Below, one piece after another: positions 1 to 9,560 of a stretch of 41,610 bases of DNA (position 1 is its first letter; each line of letters starts with the position of its first letter). Both the position numbers and the translations under genes were made by a program. This DNA comes from Hydnum rufescens UP504. Taxonomy: Eukaryota; Basidiomycota; Agaricomycetes; Cantharellales; Hydnaceae. Location: the NCBI GenBank assembly GCA_014904985.1, contig MU129100.1:23881-65490 (forward strand), given 5' to 3'. The notes beneath the pieces are model-generated. The model was not told the DNA's origin. It worked only from the letters and a program-made list of their open reading frames with translations, and made no database searches.

Positions 1-76
1 TGGACTATATTCATATCAGTGTCCATACCAATGGCTAGTTACCACAATTGATATATCAGTATATATTTGTACATAC

Positions 77-454
77 TGTTGGAATAAAAATAAGAGTTAA
101 TTATGTAATCAGCCCGAAGTGGCAATACCCCTATATGGACTTAACGCCATATCAAGCGCGACTCCCCTACCACCCTCTTATGGTAATAATATACCTAAGA
201 GAACATTCCATATCTTTCTTGTTGATGCCAGTAGTATAGTACCCGAACATTCTACTATTCTCATGTAGTTTCTTTAATATCCTGTACACAGTATAAAAGG
301 GCGAGCTTGAGCTCAGCCTACAGATTTAAGGACTCTAATAATATATCCTTCCTGCTAATTCACCCGAGCAACTAGGGCTCTCCGTCTATCAAATCCGACT
401 CACGTCTGCTTAGTCATCAGGGGAAATACATTTTTTTCGTAGCCTTTTACACTA
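77..454 (+). repeat. Ty1/copia LTR, copy 1
   Basis: This is one of three copies of a ~375-bp direct repeat. It begins TGTTGGAATAAAA and ends near CGTAGCC...TTACAC. It contains a TATA-like TATAAAAG at 292-299, followed by GGGCGAGCTTGAGCTC, a plausible LTR promoter. It differs from the other two copies by small indels (TTTTTTT where they read CTCATC; CCTTTTACAC where they read CCTTACAC). The bases before it (ACATAC) recur directly after the third LTR, consistent with a target-site duplication around the whole 77-6210 complex. What follows it is not a primer-binding site or gag but the 466-1277 segment, so this LTR is separated from any normal 5' internal region. Confidence 0.85.
292..299 (+). 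promoter_or_regulatory. TATA box of LTR copy 1
   Basis: TATAAAAG lies inside the LTR, and identical octamers sit at the matching place in the other two LTRs (about 3407-3414 and 6052-6059). In copia elements the LTR drives transcription of the genomic RNA. The assignment rests on position and motif only. Confidence 0.5.
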
Positions 455-465
455 GGTTATGGCCA

Positions 466-1277
466 TACATACCACACCCTCATGTGTGGGTTAGTGGGAT
501 ATTTGGGGGTTATGGATGGGGTTGTTGGGTCATCAGGGGAGTGACAGGTGGATCATTGGGTGGATCATCAGGTGTATCCAGTTACACCAAAACAAAGGCT
601 GATATCTCCATATATCCATCATTACATTGTAAATCCATTATTGCTGCATATCCATGCAATAGTGCACTCTATACTCCAGTACACACACATACAATATCCC
701 TTACATTCACTCCATGAGACCCAAAATATACACATAGGGATGGTGCAATAGGGAGCAAGAGAATGGGTAGTGATTGACCAAGTGGTCATGCTGGACTTCA
801 TAGGCAATTCATGATATGAGATATTCAGGTTAGATAGAGGGACTAGCAGTGATGTATGCAGGGAAAAGGCCATGTTGGGAATGTGTAGGCAGTGTACAGT
901 GGACCAAGAAGGTGCATACATCATAGATGGGAGGCAGACATGAAAATTTCTAATTTAATTGACTCAACACCACATTTGCTGCTGAATTCAAGTGAATTCA
1001 CTAAGGTAGTATCCAAGGGCTAATCTATAAGTTCTGGAGAACCCAGTGGACATCATCTATGGCACTGTACCAGGATTTCCAACTACCCTTAGGGTTCTCC
1101 AATCCCCAAAGTGTGAGTGAGAGTAGAACAATTAGGAGTCCATTAGTACCACTGACACAAAGTGCTGACCAATCACCCCCAGTGTGTATGGTTGCTGAAG
1201 TTAGGTTACAAACCTGGAAAACCTGAGTTTGAACCTGAACCTGACCCAAGTCAGGTTCCATTGGGGTCAGGTTTCAT
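466..1277. repeat. ~810-bp segment duplicated at 6211-7020 (copy 1)
   Basis: From TACATACCACACCC to GGGGTCAGGTTTCA this stretch is the same as 6211-7020. The one difference I found is in a G run (GTTGGGAATG here, GTTGGAATG there). It is not copia sequence and I recognise no gene in it. Its last ~45 bp carry the CAGGTT/AACCTG motifs that start the palindromic element at 7.0 kb. At 1277/1278 it switches abruptly to copia coding sequence matching ~3930 onward, so the second LTR copy would be reached without any 5' half of the element. Confidence 0.85.
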
Positions 1278-3192
1278 ATGATCCTTTTAATTGGCTCAGG
1301 ATGACGACAAAAGCTTCTAGGTCTGACCAATCTACCCCTATTCCCCCTATATTTCCATTAAGAAACCCCTCCCACGCCGAAAAAGACCCGGCCCGCTCGA
1401 AGCCTGACCGACATTCAGGAACATGTCCCAAAACCCCTTGCCAGTATGTACAACACCTCGAACAGGGCGAAGGTACAGTACATGTCATATGAAGTCCAAA
1501 CCAGATTGATAAAATACCCGCCGTCAGGGAGCACTGCCACCCCCTGAAGTAAAATTCTTGCAAATGACGCCGTGTATCACATGAATTCAGATGATGCCCT
1601 GTCTTACCAGCGGCAATACAAGACATTGACGCAATCCCAAGTCCTTTGGAGGGGAGGGGCCAAATTAAGAACAGTTGGCCAAAATGGAAAGAGGCCATTG
1701 ATATAGAACTCAAAAACCTTAAAGACGCCGGAACCTGGGAGGAAGTGCCGCGGCCACAGGGCAAAAATATTGTCGACTGCAAGCTTGTATTCAAAATAAA
1801 ACAAAAAGCCGACAGTACTATCCAAAAATACAAGGCACAGCTCAGTAGCCGTGGTTTACTCAAATATATGGTGTTTGATACTACGATACCTATTCCCCGG
1901 TGGCACGATCTTGCCAGTTTCCGCACGATTATTGCAACATGGCGCGGAGAAAGACTGGGAAATCGATTCATTCGAACTTTAATGGCGCTTTACCTAAACA
2001 GTGAATTAGACGCAGACGAAGAGATATACATGCAATTTCCCCTGAATATAAACCTCATGGGGAAGAACACTATTCTGCGATTATGAAAGACACTCTACGG
2101 TCTTATAACAAGCCGGAAGACAATGGTATGACTGCTTTTACGGCACTTAATGATCTCGGATTTAGCACAATCATGCCGACCCCGGTGTTTTCATATACAA
2201 ACAAATGAGAGAAATTAATAGTGGTGATTCATGTCAATGATTGTACATTCACCGGCGCATCAAGAAAATTACTTGATGAATACAAAAGAAAATCAATGAA
2301 AAAATACGCCATTATGGACCTAGGGCCACTACATTGGCTATTAGGAATTAAAGTTGAACGAGACTGGATCTTATGACAATCCAATTATCCCAAACGTCAT
2401 ATTATCAATTCAATAGTGACCCGATTCTCCCTCAGCGATGCAAAATCCGTTAACACTCAATGAACCAGGGGCTACATATGCCCAAAATTGATAATGAAAT
2501 ATCCCGCAGATATTGAAACGGATGAGGCATACCCTTATCGCGAGGCTATAGGAAGCCTTATGTATGCGTCTGTGGCCACAAGGCCAGACATTTCTTTCGC
2601 CGTATCCACGTTATCCCAATTCCTTGATAATCCGGACCAATACATTGGGAGGCAGTTAAACGGTTATACGATACTTAGCCAGAACGAAAACAATATAATC
2701 TCGTATATGGCACTGAGCCACACAATCTACCGGTTTTACAGATGCCGATGGGCCACACAAGACCATAGACATGCAATCTCTGGATATGCGTATCTAATTA
2801 ATGGTGGAACCGTCTCATGGAGTTCATGAAAACAAGAACTCATTACCCTATCAAACTGCCAAGGCAGAATACGTCGCCACGACTCATGTGGCAAAAGAGG
2901 GCATATGGCTACAAAGCCTAATTGCCGAATTATTCCATTTTTCCCTTAAACCTATGACTCTCTATTGCGACAATCAGGCTGCGATAAAACTTGCTATGGC
3001 GATAATTATCACCCCCGAACAAAGCACATTGATATCCGATTCACTTTATCCGCCAGACCATTAAAGACAGATCATTTAATTTTGTTTACTGCCCTACGGA
3101 GCACATGACGGCTGATATACTTACAAAAGCACTTGTGGGTGCAAGGTTGGACCGCACGTCGCTGGACTTGGACTGTGTTGCGCTTGAGGGAG
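1278..3192 (+). pseudogene. Ty1/copia 3' half (integrase tail, reverse transcriptase, RNase H), error-ridden copy
   Basis: This stretch is a nearly complete duplicate of about 3930-5834. It covers the linker after integrase, the copia reverse transcriptase (translated pieces such as KIKQKADSTIQKYKAQL and LDADEEIYMQFP) and the RNase H tail (TLYCDNQAAIKLAM, MTADILTKALVG). It is broken by dozens of single-base insertions and deletions. Many of the insertions duplicate a neighbouring base, for example CTCGAAGCCTG against CTGAACCTG and ACCCCTTGCCAG against ACCCTTGCAG in the other copy. That pattern is more like unpolished long-read sequence than natural decay, though old decay cannot be excluded. 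It has no open reading frame of useful length and could not make a working polyprotein as written. Confidence 0.85.
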
Positions 3193-3564
3193 TGTTGAAT
3201 AAAAATAAAGAGTTAATTATGTAATCAGCCCAAAGTGGCAACCCCCTATATGGACTTAATGCCGTATCAAGCGCGACTCCCCTACCACCCTCTTATGGTA
3301 ATAATATACCTAAGAGAACATTCCATATCTTTCTTGTTGATGCCAGTAGTATAGTACCCGAACATTCTACTATTCTCATGTAGTTTCTTTAATATCCTGT
3401 ACACAGTATAAAAGGGCGAGCTTGAGCTCGCCTACAGATTTAAGGACTCTAATAATATATCCTTCCTGCTAATTCACCTGAGCAACTAGGCTCTCTGGTC
3501 TATCAAATCCGCTCACGTCTGCTTAGTCATCAGGGAAATACATTCTCATCCGTAGCCTTACACT
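3193..3564 (+). repeat. Ty1/copia LTR, copy 2
   Basis: Second copy of the TGTTG...TTACACT repeat, reading TGTTGAATAAAAATAAAG at its start. It is preceded by a shortened purine tract (CGCTTGAGGGAG). It ends the first internal copy and opens the second. TATAAAAG lies at about 3407-3414. Confidence 0.85.
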
Positions 3565-5834
3565 GGGCTGTGTGGCTCAAGAACCGTACTTCCACATGGG
3601 TTTTAGGGAACATGACCCCGCTTGAACGACTCACAAAAGAAAAACCGAATTTAGGAAGTGTTCCTGAATGGGGCCAATGAGTCTGGGTCCATAATGATTC
3701 AGGATCCAAATTGGATGAACGGGCAAATGAGGCATTTTGGGTGGGCTATGATAATGACAGCCCCCATGCCCATAGAATTTATTGGAAGGGACAGAATAAG
3801 ATTTCCGTCGAATGAAACGTCAAGTTTGTGACGCCGACAATCGAAATTCCATTTGATATGCCTGGCTCGAGCTCAAGAAATGCCACGTCCTCCACCCCCT
3901 ATATAAATCCAGATCAGGAAACTGCCCATACTGATCCTAATGGCTCAGATGACGACAAAAGCGTTAAGTCTGGACCATCTACCCCTATTCGCCCCTATAT
4001 TCCATTAGAAACCCCTCCCACGCCGAAAAAGACCCGGCCCGCTGAACCTGAGCGACATTCAGAACATGTCCCAAAACCCTTGCAGTATGTACAACACCTC
4101 GAACAGGGCGAAGGTACAGTACATGGGTATATGAATTCCAAACCAGATGATAAAATACCCGGCGTCAGGGGGAGCACTGCCACCCCTGAAGTAAATCTTG
4201 CAAATGACGCCGTGTATCACATGGAATTCGATGATGCTGTCTACAGGGCAATACAAGACATTGACGGCAATCCCAAGTCCTTGGAGGAGGCCAAATTAAG
4301 AACAGATTGGCCAAAATGGAAAGAGGCCATTGATATAGAACTCAAAACCGTTAAAGACGCCGGAACCTGGGAGGAAGTGCCGCGGCCACAGGGCAAAAAT
4401 ATTGTCGACTGCAAGCTTGTATTCAAAATAAAACAAAAAGCCGACAGTACTATCCAAAAATACAAGGCACAGCTCATAGCCCGTGGATTTACTCAAATAT
4501 ATGGTGTTGATTACTACGAAACCTATTCCCCGGTGGCACGACTTGCCAGTTTCCGCACGATTATTGCAATGGCCGCGGAGAAAGACTGGGAAATCGATTC
4601 ATTCGACTTTAATGGCGCTTACCTAAACAGTGAATTAGACGCAGACGAAGAGATATACATGCAATTTCCCCCTGAATATAAACCTCATGGGAAGAACACT
4701 ATTCTGCGATTATGAAAGACACTCTACGGTCTTAAACAAGCCGGAAGACAATGGTATGACTTGCTTTCACGGGCACTTAATGATCTCGGATTTAGCACAA
4801 GTCATGCCGACCCCGGTGTTTTCCATATACAAACAAATGGAGAGAAATTAATATTGGTGATTCATGTCAATGATTGTACATTCACCGGCGCATCAAGAAA
4901 ATTACTTGATGAATACAAAAGAAAATCAATGAAAAATACGCCATTATGGACCTAGGGCCACTACATTGGCTATTAGGAATTAAAGTTGAACGAGACTGTG
5001 ATCTATGGACAATCCAATTATCCCAAACGTCATATATCAATTCAATAGTGACCCGATTCTCCCTCAGCGATGCAAAATCCGTTAACACTCCAATGGAACC
5101 AGGGGCTACATATGCCCAAATTGATAATGAAAATAATCCCGCAGATATTGAACGGATGAGGCATACTCCTTATCGCGAGGCTATAGGAAGCCTTATGTAT
5201 GCGTCTGTGGCCACAAGGCCAGACATTTCTTTCGCCGTATCCACGTTATCCCAATTCCTTGATAATCCGGGACCAATACATTGGGAGGCAGTTAAACGGG
5301 TTATACGATACTTAGCCAGAACGAAACAATATAATCTCGTATATGGCACTGAGCCACACAATCTACTCGGTTTTACAGATGCCGATGGGGCCACACAAGA
5401 CCATAGACATGCAATCTCTGGATATGCGTATCTAATTAATGGTGGAACCGTCTCATGGAGTTCATGAAAACAAGAACTCATTACCCTATCAACTGCCAAG
5501 GCAGAATACGTCGCCACGACTCATGTGGCAAAAGAGGGCATATGGCTACAAAGCCTAATTGCCGAATTATTCCATTTTTCCCTTAAACCTATGACTCTCT
5601 ATTGCGACAATCAGGCTGCGATAAAACTTGCTATGGGCGATAATTATCACCCCCGAACAAAGCACATTGATATCCGATTTCACTTTATCCGCCAGACCAT
5701 TAAAGACAGATCATTTAATTTTGTTTACTGCCCTACGGAGCACATGACGGCTGATATACTTACAAAAGCACTTGTGGGTGCAAGGTTGGACCGCCACGTC
5801 GCTGGACTTGGACTGTGTTGCGCTTGAGGGGGAG
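3565..5834 (+). pseudogene. Ty1/copia 3' half: integrase C-terminus, reverse transcriptase, RNase H
   Basis: In order: the integrase C-terminal part (LKNRTSTWVLGNMTPLERL, NDSGSKLDERANEAFWVGYD), a linker, the RVT_2 reverse transcriptase (GFTQIYGVDYYETYSPVA, FDFNGAYLNSELDADEEIY, LYGLKQAGRQWYD), and RNase H (TLYCDNQAAIKLAMGDNYH, ADILTKALVG). Gag, protease and most of integrase are missing, so this is a 5'-truncated element. The frame is interrupted by TGA codons at 3678-3680, 3813-3815, 4712-4714 and 5465-5467, each where the family usually has Arg, plus a one-base slip near 4915-4935 in an A-rich run. The reverse transcriptase active site reads HVNDC where copia elements have VDD, a further loss of function through a CpG G-to-A change. 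Copia polyproteins drive cytoplasmic reverse transcription and nuclear integration; this copy cannot. Confidence 0.9.
5823..5834 (+). other. Polypurine tract of the copia element
   Basis: TTGAGGGGGAG ends directly at the TGTTGG start of the third LTR. This is where a polypurine tract priming plus-strand DNA synthesis belongs, and it fixes the internal/LTR boundary. Confidence 0.75.
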
Positions 5835-6210
5835 TGTTGGAATAAAAATAAAGAGTTAATTATGTAATCAGCCCAAAGTGGCAATACCCCCTATATGGAC
5901 TTAATGCCGTATCAAGCGCGACTCCCCTACCACCCTCTTATGGTAATAATATACCTAAGAGAACATTCCATATCTTTCTTGTTGATGCCAGTAGTATAGT
6001 ACCCGAACATTCTACTATTCTCATGTAGTTTCTTTAATATCCTGTACACAGTATAAAAGGGCGAGCTTGAGCTCGCCTACAGATTTAAGGACTCTAATAA
6101 TATATCCTTCCTGCTAATTCACCTGAGCAACTAGGGCTCTCTGGTCTATCAAATCCGCTCACGTCTGCTTAGTCATCAGGGGAAATACATTCTCATCCGT
6201 AGCCTTACAC
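5835..6210 (+). repeat. Ty1/copia LTR, copy 3 (3' LTR)
   Basis: TGTTGGAATAAAAATAAAG through CGTAGCCTTACAC, 376 bp, with TATAAAAG at 6052-6059. The sequence immediately after (TACATAC) matches the bases before the first LTR (TACATAC at 70-76), giving a candidate target-site duplication of 5-7 bp. Confidence 0.88.
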
Positions 6211-7020
6211 TACATACCACACCCTCATGTGTGGGTTAGTGGGATATTTGGGGGTTATGGATGGGGTTGTTGGGTCATCAGGGGAGTGACAGGTGGATCA
6301 TTGGGTGGATCATCAGGTGTATCCAGTTACACCAAAACAAAGGCTGATATCTCCATATATCCATCATTACATTGTAAATCCATTATTGCTGCATATCCAT
6401 GCAATAGTGCACTCTATACTCCAGTACACACACATACAATATCCCTTACATTCACTCCATGAGACCCAAAATATACACATAGGGATGGTGCAATAGGGAG
6501 CAAGAGAATGGGTAGTGATTGACCAAGTGGTCATGCTGGACTTCATAGGCAATTCATGATATGAGATATTCAGGTTAGATAGAGGGACTAGCAGTGATGT
6601 ATGCAGGGAAAAGGCCATGTTGGAATGTGTAGGCAGTGTACAGTGGACCAAGAAGGTGCATACATCATAGATGGGAGGCAGACATGAAAATTTCTAATTT
6701 AATTGACTCAACACCACATTTGCTGCTGAATTCAAGTGAATTCACTAAGGTAGTATCCAAGGGCTAATCTATAAGTTCTGGAGAACCCAGTGGACATCAT
6801 CTATGGCACTGTACCAGGATTTCCAACTACCCTTAGGGTTCTCCAATCCCCAAAGTGTGAGTGAGAGTAGAACAATTAGGAGTCCATTAGTACCACTGAC
6901 ACAAAGTGCTGACCAATCACCCCCAGTGTGTATGGTTGCTGAAGTTAGGTTACAAACCTGGAAAACCTGAGTTTGAACCTGAACCTGACCCAAGTCAGGT
7001 TCCATTGGGGTCAGGTTTCA
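6211..7020. repeat. ~810-bp segment duplicated at 466-1277 (copy 2)
   Basis: This copy is followed without a break by the rest of the palindromic element, so it looks like the genuine right flank of the retrotransposon. The 466-1277 copy looks like the displaced one. Translation in all frames gives nothing I recognise. Confidence 0.8.
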
Positions 7021-7650
7021 TCTAATTTTCCTCAGGTCAGGTTCAGGTTTTGGGCCCCCATGTCTTCAGGTTCAGGTTAGGTTCAGGTTTAACCCAGGTT
7101 CAAACCTGAAATCATGAACCCCTTCAGACATGAGAAATATCTGAGCTCAACACTGATTTTAACCATAATCCAGAATGAGTCATTAATTCTGGCAAGTTCC
7201 AGAATCATGTAAGCAGGTTTTTTGGTGGAGAAATAGGTTACTTTGAAGTGAAGTTAAACATAAAACCTCATACAAAGTTTATATTGACTATACATAGACT
7301 ATGTATAGTCAATATAAACTGTTCATGAGGTTTTATGTATAACTTCACTTCAAAGTAACATATTTCTCCAGCAAGGAACCTGCTTACATAATTCTGGAAC
7401 TTGCCAGAATTGATGACTCATTCTGGATTATGGTTAAAATCAGTGTTGAGCTCAGATATTTCTCTGGTCTGAAGGGGCTCATGATTTCAGGTTTGAACCT
7501 TGGTTAAACCTGAACCTAACCTGAACCTAACCTAAGATAGGTTTTCTTCAGGTTAGGTTCAGGTTTTGCCAATTGAGAAGATTCAGGTTTTGGTTAAGTT
7601 CAGGTTTTGCCCAAATGGGGCAAAACCTGACCTGAACCTGACTTTGGCAA
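6970..7650. mobile_element. Palindromic foldback element with AGGTTCAGG-rich ends
   Basis: A long inverted repeat occupies about 7083-7513, centred at base 7298 (GACTATACATAG / CTATGTATAGTC). The arms are ~215 bp each with essentially no spacer and only scattered mismatches. Both outer flanks (about 6970-7110 and 7485-7650) are dense in CAGGTT, AGGTTCAGG and their complements (AACCTGAACCTGA), themselves in inverted arrangement. A foldback or MITE-like element with subterminal repeats is the simplest reading. There is no transposase ORF inside. The element ends are not sharply defined and I could not identify a target-site duplication. Confidence 0.6.
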
Positions 7651-7874
7651 CCATACCAGTGTGTGAGCAGTCCAAAGCACCATCTGGATGGCAAGTTCTC
7701 CACTTTGGCTGGTGGGCTTTCCACCAATTCCACTAATCTTTCATATACACTTCCATGTCTAGAGTCTTGGCCTTCCAGGGTACTTGACAGTGATATTTCA
7801 TCCACTCAGCAACAGCAGCAGGGCAGTACTTAGATGTGAGACCCTTCTTTTTTGAAGCCTATTATCAGAATTAA

Positions 7875-8846
7875 TTACCCTATATGGTTCCCCAATCCTA
7901 AATTATAACTCACACTTGTTGCCCTGTAACCTTCAATCTTTTCAAATGCCACCCAGGAATCTAGAAGGTCCTTCCAGGAACCTTGCAAAGGAAGGTCTAT
8001 GAACCACTTCATGATTGTTGTGAACCATTCTGGTTTGTCTGCACAGGTCACAGAATTGGACAAGGTCAACAGTTTATCATCAGCTGTAGACTTGATGGAC
8101 TTTCTTGGTTTATCCACAGCTGCTGATTTTTGCTTTTTGGTATTCTTAGTTGTAGAGGATAAAGGAGCAGGAGAGCTAGTGGCCACTGTGGGGGGAGTGC
8201 TGGTAGTGGACTCATGCATGCAGGCAGTAGACTTGCTAGTGGACTCATTTGTGTGGGTAGCAGACTTGTTCATGTGGGTATCAGACTTACACATTCAGGT
8301 ATCAGACTTGCTCATGCAGGTAGTGGACTTGCTTGTGTGGGTAGCAGACTCATCCATGCAGGTACCAGACTTGCTCATGCCAGTAGCAGATCTGCTCATG
8401 TTGGTAACAGACTCACTCATGCCAGTAGCAGACTCACTCATGCCAGTGGTGGACTCACTCATGCCAGTATGAGACTCACACATGCAGGTATTGGAGTTGC
8501 TTGTGTGGGCAACAGACTCATTCATACATGTACTGGACTTGTTCACACAGGTATCACCCTTATTCATGTGGGCATCACTCACCAAGAATGGAGGGATCAT
8601 ACACCAGGCCAAAGAAAAGTAGACTGGATCTTCACTGGGCTTAGTTCTCAATGTAGAAAGACAGGAAGACAGTGACAAGATCCAAGACATGACAGGCATC
8701 AAGAGAATATGGGTACAGTAAATTGGTGGTGTGGGGAAATTGAATGCCCATGTGAAAATTTGAGGATATGGCCACAAACTTGCTGACAAGTCATGTTGCA
8801 GGTTGATTTGGGGGTCATTTTGCTGCCAGGTACTTATGGTGTCCAT
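7875..8846 (-). pseudogene. Repeat-rich ORF with ~19 heptapeptide (SESATGM-like) repeats, one in-frame stop
   Basis: Read on the minus strand from ATG at 8844-8846, one frame stays open to 7875 (about 323 codons) except for a single TGA at 8295-8297, where neighbouring repeat units have TGC or TGG. After ~110 residues without recognisable homology comes a 7-residue repeat (units such as MSESATG, MSKSGTC, MDESATH). It is followed by a Ser/Thr/Pro-rich and Lys-rich linker and a C-terminal region (KPEWFTTIMKWFIDLPLQG, WVAFEKIEG). The C-terminal part resembles a short Trp-rich domain that I recall in many repeat-associated hypothetical proteins of mushrooms. Function unknown. The stop may be a mutation, a sequencing error, or the gene may be dead. 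Confidence 0.45.
8196..8590 (-). repeat. 21-bp minisatellite, ~19 units
   Basis: Tandem units of the form GTAGCAGACTCACTCATGCCA (written here as the plus strand, 21 bp), with the best copies at about 8405-8470 and looser ones at both ends. The period equals seven codons, and the minus-strand frame stays open through nearly all units, so the repeat has probably been coding. Confidence 0.8.
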
Positions 8847-8849
8847 TCA

Positions 8850-9560
8850 CCACCAAATCAAGCCATTTTGTAGAGGTGAATGTGGAAAGAGTCAAAGTAG
8901 GTGTGAATGGAATGCTGGAAGTTGTGGATATGAGAACCTAGGACTCCAAGAACCAACAATGAGGTGGATAGATTTGTAGGGGAGCCTAACTGCTCAAGTG
9001 GAGTGAGGGTGGGCAAAGCAAAACAGACTACTGGTATTCAGAGGTGTTTGCCAATATATCACCTACAACATAGGAGAAATTACAGGAGTTACAAGCAGAA
9101 AAACAGAGATATACTAAAGAGAATACAGGACAAACTATATGAGTGGTCAATGGGCACAGGAAACTGCTCATGGACCTAGGAGAGGTCCTCCAAATGCAGC
9201 AGATGCGCTTGAATCCAATGTGATTACCAAATAGGGGTCGCCCCCTCTAAAACCGTCCTTCGGCCCGTCGGACCCCAAATCCAACAGGAAGCTGTACACG
9301 AGTCGCAAGACACAGTATTATCTTGGCTTTGCTTCCTCGCCCGGATAGTGTTTCGTATGCCCTGTTCGTAGGCACTTATCTTTTCTAGTGTTTTCCTTAT
9401 GAATCACTCCTATCCCACGCTAGATGACTGTTCCTCAGGCCCGTCTTCATAAAACCCCATCAATCGGATCTTCAACAGCCAAGCATCAATTAAGGCCATT
9501 CTAACAGGGCCACTATAATTACATTCCAATATTCTTAAAGGGAGGTCCTCCAAATTCCAC
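8850..9560. other. Non-coding stretch; boundary of the gene island
   Basis: No convincing gene. Up to about 9185 the sequence is AT-rich like the repeats before it. From about 9190 composition becomes balanced and remains so until ~24.2 kb. The start of the 3' flank of the ABC transporter gene lies at the right end. Confidence 0.5.

Noticed and set aside
1267..1971. 234-codon minus-strand open frame
   Set aside because: Antisense shadow of copia reverse transcriptase sequence; the same antisense pieces appear opposite the second copy.
8214..8675. Plus-strand open frames of Gly/Ser/Leu/Ala repeats
   Set aside because: Shadow of the 21-bp minisatellite; the minus-strand frame is longer and joins a non-repetitive C-terminal region.
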